Assembly (NCBI GenBank): GCA_019420345.1
Contig: JAHZHI010000045.1
Span: 1 to 25,794, forward strand
Source: Peptococcaceae bacterium
GTDB taxonomy: Bacteria > Bacillota > Peptococcia > Peptococcales > Peptococcaceae
Length of the DNA stretch: 25,794 nt
Reading direction: 5' to 3'
The stretch's first letter is position 1. The number at the start of each line of letters is the position of its first letter. The notes under the pieces are model-generated. The model was given only the letters and a program-made list of their open reading frames with translations, was not told where the DNA came from and did no database searches. The position numbers were made by a program, and so were the translations under genes. Positions 15,295 to 21,533 of this stretch are shown here, one piece after another.

Positions 15295-17133
15295 TCAGCC
15301 TTCCTGCTGGCGGCTGAGTTTTTTGTTCTTATTGTATTTTGCACGGTCGTCCGCTTTAAGGAAGCGTTTGCGCAAACGCAGTTCCTTTGGCGTCACTTCC
15401 AAATATTCATCATCATTCAGGAACGCAATGCACTGTTCCAAAGACATGTCGCGTGCGCCCTTCAATTGTACCGCGTCGTCTTTCCCTGCTGCACGGGTAT
15501 TGGTCAGCTTTTTGCCCTTGCAGACGTTGACGGCAATGTCCTGATCGCGGTTGGATTCACCAATGATCATGCCTTCATAAACATCAACCCCTGGCCCCAC
15601 AAAGAGTGTGCCGCGGTCTTCGGCGCTGGACAGGCCATAAGCAGTGGTCGTGCCTGTTTCAAAAACAATCAGCGCACCGCTGCGGCGTCCTTCGATGTAG
15701 CCGCTGTAACGACGGTAATCTTCGAAGGTGGCATTCATGATGCCGTAGCCGTGGGTGTCCGTCAGGAACTGGGTACGGAAACCAACGAGGCCGCGGGAAG
15801 GAATGATGTATTCGAGACGTACTTCGCCGTTGCGGTTCTGCATGTTGCGCATTTCGCCCTTGCGTGTGCTCATCTTTTCCATCACAGTGCCCATGTATTC
15901 TTCCGGCACATCGAGGGTGACGTATTCGTATGGTTCCATCTTCACGCCATCTTCTTCATGAATGATAACCTGAGGCATGGATACCTGGAATTCCAACCCT
16001 TCGCGGCGCATTTTTTCAATCAAAATGGAGAGATGCAATTCACCGCGGCCAGCCACGCGGAACATATCGGCGCTGTCGGTTTCAGACACATGCAGTGCAA
16101 TGTCGCTTTCTGCTTCCTTCTGCAGGCGTGCCCACAACTTGCGGCTGGTGATTGGGTCCCCGTCTTTGCCAGCGAATGGCGAGTTGTTGATCAGGAACAT
16201 CATTTCCAGGGTAGGTTCTTCGATCTTAATGAATGGCATTGGGTCCAGCTGATTCTGTGCGCAGATGGTTTCCCCGACGTTGATTTCACCAAGACCGGAG
16301 ACTGCTACGATCTCACCAACGCTTGCTTCATCAATTGGCGTGTGTTTTAAGCCCTTGAAGCCGAAGAGCTTGGTCACGCGCACATTGCGCACCTTGCCTT
16401 CACGGTTCATGATCGACACCATGTCATTGGTATGGATGGTACCACGGTTGATGGTCGCAATGGCAATCTTGCCAACAAATTCATTGTAGTCCATAAGGGT
16501 GATCTGTGCCTGCAGTGGGCCTTCTGGATCGCCCTTTGGTGATGGAATGTATTTAATGATAGCATCCAGCAATGGCTTGAGGTTGTCGCCGAGATCTTCT
16601 GGATCGTCGCTGGCAATCCCCTTCACGCCGCTGGCGTAAAGCACTGGGAAGTCCAGCTGGTCTTCGCTGGCGTCGAGATCAATGAACAGATCAATGACTT
16701 CATCGACCACTTCGCTTGGACGCACGAATGGCTTGTCCATCTTATTGATGACAACGATTGGGGTCAAGTTGGCAGCCAGCGCCTTTTTCAGCACGAAACG
16801 CGTCTGAGGCATGCAGCCTTCATAAGCGTCGACAACCAGAAGAACGCCATCCACCATCTTCATGATACGTTCTACTTCACCGCCAAAATCTGCGTGCCCT
16901 GGGGTGTCGACAATATTGATGCGGCAGTCGTCATAATCGATCGACGTGTTCTTGGCGAGAATGGTGATCCCTTTTTCACGTTCCAGGTCGTTCGAGTCCA
17001 TGACACGTTCTACAACCTGTTCGTTGGCACGAAAGGTTCCGCTCTGACGCAGCATCTGGTCTACGAGGGTCGTTTTGCCATGGTCGACATGCGCAATGAT
17101 AGCGATATTGCGAATTTTCGATTGGTTGAGCAT
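15295..17133 (-). CDS. typA: Ribosome-associated GTPase TypA/BipA
   Basis: TypA is a translational GTPase related to EF-G and LepA that binds ribosomes. It helps large-subunit assembly and growth under stress or cold. The 612-residue protein has the usual length and the G domain motifs AHVDHGKT (14-21), DTPGH (76-80) and NKMD (130-133). These are followed by the beta-barrel, the EF-G-like domains, and the TypA-specific C-terminal domain (SRGLVGFRTQFLTDTHGYGI, GPGVDVYEGMIIGE). AGGAGG precedes the ATG. It is expressed separately from the ribosomal operon because a terminator follows it. Confidence 0.97.
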   Translation of the reverse strand: MLNQSKIRNIAIIAHVDHGKTTLVDQMLRQSGTFRANEQVVERVMDSNDLEREKGITILAKNTSIDYDDCRINIVDTPGHADFGGEVERIMKMVDGVLLVVDAYEGCMPQTRFVLKKALAANLTPIVVINKMDKPFVRPSEVVDEVIDLFIDLDASEDQLDFPVLYASGVKGIASDDPEDLGDNLKPLLDAIIKYIPSPKGDPEGPLQAQITLMDYNEFVGKIAIATINRGTIHTNDMVSIMNREGKVRNVRVTKLFGFKGLKHTPIDEASVGEIVAVSGLGEINVGETICAQNQLDPMPFIKIEEPTLEMMFLINNSPFAGKDGDPITSRKLWARLQKEAESDIALHVSETDSADMFRVAGRGELHLSILIEKMRREGLEFQVSMPQVIIHEEDGVKMEPYEYVTLDVPEEYMGTVMEKMSTRKGEMRNMQNRNGEVRLEYIIPSRGLVGFRTQFLTDTHGYGIMNATFEDYRRYSGYIEGRRSGALIVFETGTTTAYGLSSAEDRGTLFVGPGVDVYEGMIIGESNRDQDIAVNVCKGKKLTNTRAAGKDDAVQLKGARDMSLEQCIAFLNDDEYLEVTPKELRLRKRFLKADDRAKYNKNKKLSRQQEG

Positions 17134-17189
17134 CGTTTCCTCCTAAGTAAAATAGCGAAAGATTGAAAAAAGTTTCTAAAAATACAACA

Positions 17190-17214
17190 ACCGGTCAAGA
17201 CATTCTTGACCGGT
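17190..17214 (-). terminator. Hairpin terminator after rpmF
   Basis: The arms 17190-17200 and 17204-17214 are perfect complements (ACCGGTCAAGA) with a 3-base loop. On the minus strand the stem is followed by TGTTGTATTTTTAG, which is moderately T-rich but not a clean T-run. It probably ends the yceD-rpmF unit. Read-through into typA, 57 bases further on, is possible, and I see no clear typA promoter. Confidence 0.65.
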
Positions 17215-17226
17215 CGCTTGTTGTTA

Positions 17227-17430
17227 TTAGTTTTCAGCTGCTACAGTAGCTTCCTGCTTTTCGCCTACTTTACGGCCATCATAATAGCCGCAAGAAGGGC
17301 AGACATGGTGTGGAAGCTTTGGTTCGTGGCAGTTCGGGCAGGTCATAGACTGAACGGAGTCGAGCTTGGACCATGCGCTGCGTTTTCTGTGAGTTCTGGA
17401 TTTGCCTCTCTTACTTTTCTGTAATCCCAT
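17227..17430 (-). CDS. rpmF: 50S ribosomal protein L32 (zinc-binding form)
   Basis: L32 is a small large-subunit protein near the peptidyl-transferase region. The 67-residue protein has a basic N terminus (KSKRGKSRTHRKRSAW) and a zinc ribbon from Cys31, Cys34, Cys44 and Cys47 (CPNC and CPSC). The acidic/alanine tail after GYYDGRKV is slightly long. GGGAGG precedes the ATG. It is directly downstream of yceD, as in most bacteria. The usual next genes (plsX, fabH) are replaced here by typA. Confidence 0.95.
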   Translation of the reverse strand: MGLQKSKRGKSRTHRKRSAWSKLDSVQSMTCPNCHEPKLPHHVCPSCGYYDGRKVGEKQEATVAAEN

Positions 17431-17447
17431 CTATTACACCTCCCCAA

Positions 17448-17981
17448 TCATTTCTCCTGAAGCTGTGCGAGAATCGCCCAGCGCGGATCTATTTCTGTAT
17501 TTTCACAATCGCAAGGACCATCATTCAAATTCGCGCCACAATGTGGACACAAGCCCTTGCAGTCTGGTCGACATAAATGCCGAAGTGGTAACTGTGTCAG
17601 TATAGCATTAAGCACGAGATAATTCAAGTCTAAATGTACATCATCATAGATCCAATTTTCACTTTCCATTTCTTCGCGATCACCGCCGTGTTCTGCCAGC
17701 ACATCCACATCGTGGGCGCTCATCAAAACCTCGTCGATCTCGAAATCAAGCGGATAGACAATCGGTGCCAGGCACATGTCACAGACAGTATCTATTTCTG
17801 CCTGAACCCGTGCATGCAGCGACACGCGCCGCTCACCGCCGATCAACTCGGCGTCCACCTTTACAGATCCATTCAAATGCAAGCCGCTCTCCAATCCGGC
17901 AAGCGTGTCACTTTCCAGCGATGCTGTCAGACGACGCCCGGGATTTTGCCGCAGGCTTGATAAATCTACGATCAAAGCCAT
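17448..17981 (-). CDS. yceD: YceD family protein (DUF177), 23S rRNA accumulation
   Basis: YceD/DUF177 proteins are linked to 23S rRNA processing or accumulation and are nearly always encoded with rpmF, as here. The 177-residue protein has the family's CDMC pair (Cys67, Cys70) and the diagnostic C-terminal region CRPDCKGLCPHCGANLN, with further cysteines at 157 and 159, then DPRWAILAQL. The eight cysteines suggest metal binding. It is the first gene of a unit read from a consensus promoter and has AAGGAG before the ATG. Confidence 0.92.
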   Translation of the reverse strand: MALIVDLSSLRQNPGRRLTASLESDTLAGLESGLHLNGSVKVDAELIGGERRVSLHARVQAEIDTVCDMCLAPIVYPLDFEIDEVLMSAHDVDVLAEHGGDREEMESENWIYDDVHLDLNYLVLNAILTQLPLRHLCRPDCKGLCPHCGANLNDGPCDCENTEIDPRWAILAQLQEK

Positions 17982-18020
17982 GATATATCTCCTTGTGCAC
18001 GATACACTTTAACCTACACA

Positions 18021-18049
18021 ATTATAAGCGCGCAAAAAATTCTTGTCAA
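18021..18049 (-). promoter_or_regulatory. Full-consensus sigma-A promoter for yceD-rpmF
   Basis: On the minus strand TTGACA (18044-18049) and TATAAT (18021-18026) are both perfect consensus hexamers separated by 17 bases. Transcription would start near 18014, about 33 bases ahead of the yceD ATG. Such a strong unregulated-looking promoter fits constitutive supply of L32. Confidence 0.92.
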
Positions 18050-18125
18050 GAAAAAGCGTTGCAAATTTCCACGAAAAGCGCCCCATCATTCACGGATATT
18101 TTTGTCACAATTGGTCATATTTTTT

Positions 18126-18154
18126 TAGACATACCCCACAAATTATTGTACAAT
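18126..18154 (+). promoter_or_regulatory. Promoter of the first SLH-peptidase gene
   Basis: TAGACA (18126-18131) and TACAAT (18149-18154) each match the sigma-A consensus at five of six positions with a 17-base spacer. The predicted start near 18161 gives a leader of about 65 nt. The -10 element runs into a tandem 13-bp repeat, which suggests regulation. The divergent yceD promoter lies about 80 bases away. Confidence 0.72.
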
Positions 18155-18177
18155 ATCCATGGTAAATATCCTAGGTA
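18152..18177 (+). repeat. Tandem 13-bp repeat at the transcription start (operator-like)
   Basis: AATATCCATGGTA (18152-18164) is followed directly by AATATCCTAGGTA (18165-18177). They differ only by a swap of two central bases, so each unit has a palindromic core (CCATGG, CCTAGG). The repeat covers the end of the -10 element and the likely start site, which is where a repressor would act. It is not found before the second SLH gene. Confidence 0.55.
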
Positions 18178-18225
18178 ATCATCATGCAAGAATCTACCTA
18201 TAATAATGAATGAAAGGAGCGTCCC

Positions 18226-19734
18226 ATGAACGCAAAATTGAAACGCACATTGACCACCCTGCTGCTGATTGGTGTCACGGCGCTCCCTTGTGCGCTGTCG
18301 TTTCAGCACGAAGCACGGGCCGACAACACCGTGCCTATCGGACCGGCCGAAACCACCGAAACGGTGACCAATGATGCGCCGCCAGCCCTCGTGAACGACC
18401 ACATTGCCTACATCGCCGGCTACCCGGATGGCACCATGGGCCCAAGCCGCAGCGTCACCCGTGCCGAAGCCGTCACCTTCCTCTATCGCCTGCTCGCTGA
18501 TCCAGACAGTGGCACCGGCACCTGCTCCTACACCGATGTCACCGACAGTGACTGGTTCGCCGAGCCTGTGCGCGCCATCTGCCGCCTCGGGCTCACCACC
18601 GACGGCACCAGCTTCCGCCCGAACGACGCCATCACCCGCGCCGAGTTTGTTTCCATTCTCGTGAACCTCACCGATGATGTCGCTGCCGACGAAAGCTTCA
18701 GCGATGTGCCTGACGACTACTGGGCCGCCGACGCCATTTCCAAAGCAGCCGCCCTCGGCTGGGTCGGCGGCTACGAAGACGGCACCTTCCGTCCTGAAAA
18801 CACGCTGACACGCGCAGAAGCCTGCGCCGTGTTCAACCGCATCACCGGCCGCACCGGCGACAGCGACCAGGCCAAAGCGCTGCTCAGCCTTGGCCTCTAT
18901 GACGATGTCACCGCCAGCCACTGGGCAGGCACCGACATTGTCGAAGCTTCTGTCGGCCACACGCCGGGCATCACCTTCCTCGGCGAACACTGGACCAGCG
19001 TAGACGCCAACGGCCTGCATTTCGACCCTGGCATCCACGACGTCAACGGCAGCCTGTACGCCGTCGACCGCAACGGCACCTTGCTCACCAACCAAACCGT
19101 CGGCGCCTACACCGCCGCAGCCAACGGCGTGCTCTCGCAGACAGCCAGCAGCATGGCTGGCAGCGTGCCATACATCAGCCAGCTTGACGGCATCAACGCC
19201 GAAATGGGCTGCGAGCCCATCTCCGCCCTCATGGGCCTGCAGGGCAAAGGCTTCGCCACCAACGTCAGCGCCAGCGATTTCCTGAACAACCTGCCCTACT
19301 CCTCATCCAATCCAGCCTATGGCTTTGTCGGCTCGCCTTACTACAGCGACGGCCGCTACAGCTCCATCGATCCAGCACCGCTGGCCGCCTACTGCAACAG
19401 CTACTGCGGCGGCGCCGAAGTCTGTGAAGACATCAGCGGCTACTCGGTGGAAGATGTGCGCCGCGAACTGCTCGCCGGCAACTACATCGTCGCTTATCAA
19501 ACGTTCTCCTGGGCGTCCGTGCGGTATGCCAACTTCTACATCGACGGCATCCTCACGCCAAAAGTCGCCAACAACCACGTGCGGCTCATCTATGGCTACG
19601 ATCCAGAACGCGGCTATCTTGTCAGCGACCCCTACAATTCCAGCTGTCCATGGCAAACCTACCAATACTGGATTGACGCCGCCAGCTTTGAATACTGCTG
19701 GAACCAGCGCAAAATGGGCATGGTCATTCGCTGA
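18226..19734 (+). CDS. Exported SLH-domain protein with C39-like cysteine peptidase domain (copy 1)
   Basis: The 502-residue protein begins with a signal peptide (MNAKLKRTLT, a hydrophobic stretch, likely cleavage after HEARA). Three S-layer homology modules follow (about 58-90, 100-148, 156-209), with the motifs VTRAE, ITRAE and LTRAE that bind cell-wall polymer. A partial fourth module (225-245) comes before a linker. The C-terminal domain (about 314-502) resembles the Peptidase_C39_2 family: Gln319 (YISQLDG), the likely nucleophile Cys329 (MGCEPISALMGL), His451 (NNHVRLIYGY) and Asp468 (VSDPYN). It should sit on the cell surface. Its substrate is unknown. A CX3CX5C cluster (390, 394, 400) is shared with its neighbour. 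AAGGAG precedes the ATG by six bases. Confidence 0.85.
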   Translation: MNAKLKRTLTTLLLIGVTALPCALSFQHEARADNTVPIGPAETTETVTNDAPPALVNDHIAYIAGYPDGTMGPSRSVTRAEAVTFLYRLLADPDSGTGTCSYTDVTDSDWFAEPVRAICRLGLTTDGTSFRPNDAITRAEFVSILVNLTDDVAADESFSDVPDDYWAADAISKAAALGWVGGYEDGTFRPENTLTRAEACAVFNRITGRTGDSDQAKALLSLGLYDDVTASHWAGTDIVEASVGHTPGITFLGEHWTSVDANGLHFDPGIHDVNGSLYAVDRNGTLLTNQTVGAYTAAANGVLSQTASSMAGSVPYISQLDGINAEMGCEPISALMGLQGKGFATNVSASDFLNNLPYSSSNPAYGFVGSPYYSDGRYSSIDPAPLAAYCNSYCGGAEVCEDISGYSVEDVRRELLAGNYIVAYQTFSWASVRYANFYIDGILTPKVANNHVRLIYGYDPERGYLVSDPYNSSCPWQTYQYWIDAASFEYCWNQRKMGMVIR

Positions 19735-19746
19735 TCCCCGTCAACC

Positions 19747-19780
19747 ACACGCTTTTCTTCCTTAGAAAAGCGTGTTTTTT
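19747..19780 (+). terminator. Rho-independent terminator after SLH copy 1
   Basis: A perfect 12-bp stem (19747-19758 with 19764-19775) with a 5-base loop runs into TTTTT. It begins 13 bases past the stop codon. It makes the first SLH gene a one-gene unit. Confidence 0.93.
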
Positions 19781-19781
19781 A

Positions 19782-19810
19782 TTGCCCGCTTCTCTCATTT
19801 CCGATACAAT
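19782..19810 (+). promoter_or_regulatory. Promoter of the second SLH-peptidase gene
   Basis: TTGCCC (19782-19787) and TACAAT (19805-19810) are separated by 17 bases and lie immediately after the preceding terminator. The -10 is identical to that of copy 1. The -35 matches the consensus at four of six positions. The start site would be near 19817, giving a leader of about 28 nt without the tandem repeat seen before copy 1. Confidence 0.65.
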
Positions 19811-19844
19811 ATTATTTATACGAAATAAAAAGGAGAGACCCGTC

Positions 19845-21449
19845 ATGAACACCATTTTCAAACGCCTTACGGCAGGCGGCACAGCGCTTTGTCTGATGCT
19901 GTCGCTGACGACTCTGCCGGCCTTTGCCGACGACGAAACGACAGCGGACGCTGCAACACCGGCTGCCACAGAAACCACCAGCGGCGGCAACACCGACACG
20001 CCGCTGCCGGAAGAACCAGAATCCCCGCAGCCTGAAGATCCGGACGCTTCCCAGCCGGACGAACCAGGCGATTCTGCTGGCAGCGTGAATGCCACCCTCA
20101 CCAGCGCCCATGTGCGCTACCTCGGCGGTTACGAAGACCGCAGCGTGCGTCCTGAACGCCAGGTCACCCGCGCTGAAGCAGCCGCGATCATTTATCGTCT
20201 GCTTGAAAACGCCGACAGCGGCAGCGGCACCTGCTCCTACACCGATGTGAAGGACAGCGACTGGTTTGCCAACGACGTGCGCGCCCTCTGCCGCCTCGGT
20301 CTCCTTGACGACGGCACCACCTTCCGACCAAACGACGCCATCACCCGTGCCGAAATCGTCGACCTGATCGTGCGCCTCGCACCACAGACCCGCGCCAGCG
20401 CCAGCTTCAGCGATGTCCCTGCCGACTACTGGGCCGCTGAACAAATCGCCATCGCCGCCAGCCTGGGCTGGGTCGGCGGTTATGAAGACGGCACCTTCCG
20501 CCCTGAAAACGGCCTCACCCGTGCCGAAGCCTGCTCCATCATCAACCGCGTCACCGCGCGCAGCGGCGACAGCGCACAGGCTCAGAAACTCATGGGCCTC
20601 GGCCTCTACACCGACATCACCAACACCCACTGGGCCGCTGTCACCATTGCCGAAGCCTCCATCGCCCACGAACAGACCAGCAGCGGCAGCGGTGAAACCT
20701 GGAGCGGCATCAACCTCGCCGACTACACCTTCACCCCGGGCGTGCACAACATCGCCGGTCAGCTTTACAGCGTCGACCGCTACGGCAAACTCGCCCTCAA
20801 CAAAGCCGTCGGCGCCTACTGGGCCGATGCCAACGGCGTCCTCACCCAGACAGCCAGCGCCTACCAGGTCGGCTACGTGCCCTACATCAGCCAGATCGAC
20901 GGCATCTATGCCTGGGTTGGCTGCGAACCCGTCAGCGCCCTCATGGGGCTTAAAGCCCTCGGCTATGCACAGGATGTCTCTGTGACCACCTACCTCAACA
21001 ACCTGCCATTCTCCGCCTCCAACCCAGAGTGGGGCTTTGTCGGTTCGCCATACGTGGTCAACAATTCCCTGCGCACCACCATCTACCCAGCTGCCCTCGC
21101 TAAATACTGCAACACCTACTGCAACGGTGCCAGCGTCTGCGCCGACTTCCGCGGCGCCTCTGTGGAAGAACTGCGCCAGGAACTGCTCGCCGGCAACATG
21201 GTCGTCGCTTATGAAACCCTCTGGTGGGAACAGCCACGCTACCGCAACTACTGGATCGACGGCCAGCTGCAAAGCCTGGTTTACAACAACCACGCCATCC
21301 TCGTCTACGGCTACGACCCAGCGCGCGGCTACCTCGTCAGCGATCCTTACAACTACTACAACCGCGGCCAGACCTACCAATACTGGGAAAACGCCGCCAC
21401 CTTTGACAACATCTGGAACCAGCGCAAAGTCGGCATGGTCATGCGCTGA
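19845..21449 (+). CDS. Exported SLH-domain protein with C39-like cysteine peptidase domain (copy 2)
   Basis: A 534-residue paralog of the preceding gene. The start is the ATG at 19845, nine bases from AAGGAG; a longer frame from 19782 would cover the promoter. It has a signal peptide (cleavage likely after LPAFA, residue 28), then a Pro/Glu/Thr-rich spacer (30-80) that copy 1 has only in short form. SLH modules follow at about 88-120, 130-178 and 187-240. The C39-like domain (about 344-534) has Gln350, Cys360 (VGCEPVSALMGL), His483 (NNHAILVYGY) and Asp500 (VSDPYN). Cys130/Cys149 match Cys100/Cys119 of copy 1 with the same spacing, and CX3CX5C recurs at 422, 426 and 432. The role is probably surface proteolysis or peptide processing, inferred from domains only. 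Confidence 0.85.
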   Translation: MNTIFKRLTAGGTALCLMLSLTTLPAFADDETTADAATPAATETTSGGNTDTPLPEEPESPQPEDPDASQPDEPGDSAGSVNATLTSAHVRYLGGYEDRSVRPERQVTRAEAAAIIYRLLENADSGSGTCSYTDVKDSDWFANDVRALCRLGLLDDGTTFRPNDAITRAEIVDLIVRLAPQTRASASFSDVPADYWAAEQIAIAASLGWVGGYEDGTFRPENGLTRAEACSIINRVTARSGDSAQAQKLMGLGLYTDITNTHWAAVTIAEASIAHEQTSSGSGETWSGINLADYTFTPGVHNIAGQLYSVDRYGKLALNKAVGAYWADANGVLTQTASAYQVGYVPYISQIDGIYAWVGCEPVSALMGLKALGYAQDVSVTTYLNNLPFSASNPEWGFVGSPYVVNNSLRTTIYPAALAKYCNTYCNGASVCADFRGASVEELRQELLAGNMVVAYETLWWEQPRYRNYWIDGQLQSLVYNNHAILVYGYDPARGYLVSDPYNYYNRGQTYQYWENAATFDNIWNQRKVGMVMR

Positions 21450-21468
21450 TGCGCTCTTACAATGAAAA

Positions 21469-21517
21469 AAGGGGGCTGTCGCACAAACGAAAAAGTCGTT
21501 TGTGCGTCAGTCCCTTT
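21469..21517. terminator. Long bidirectional terminator hairpin between converging genes
   Basis: The inner arms 21481-21490 and 21496-21505 (GCACAAACGA) are perfect, and the stem continues outward almost to 21469 and 21517 with one mismatch and G-U pairs. On the minus strand the stem is followed by a T-run (A at 21465-21470 on the plus strand). On the plus strand it is followed by GTTATTTC, which is weaker. It separates the converging SLH copy 2 and phosphoesterase genes. Confidence 0.85.
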
Positions 21518-21533
21518 GTTATTTCACTACATT

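Noticed and set aside
18199..18204. Perfect TATAAT ahead of SLH copy 1
   Set aside because: No -35 element lies at the right distance (TAATCA at 18176-18181), and the start site would fall on the ribosome binding site. The TAGACA/TACAAT pair further upstream fits better.
18115..19095. Minus-strand open frame of 326 codons opposite SLH copy 1
   Set aside because: Same cause as for copy 2. It also runs across the SLH promoter region and lacks a ribosome binding site that makes sense.
19782..19844. Upstream ATG extending SLH copy 2 by 21 residues
   Set aside because: It would start inside the promoter and place a charged stretch before the signal peptide. The ATG at 19845 has a good AAGGAG site.
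19812..21380. Minus-strand open frame of 522 codons opposite SLH copy 2
   Set aside because: It is the mirror of a G+C-rich gene whose C/G third positions remove stop codons on the other strand. Its product is a valine/glycine/alanine-rich string without recognisable motifs, while the plus strand encodes clear SLH and peptidase motifs.
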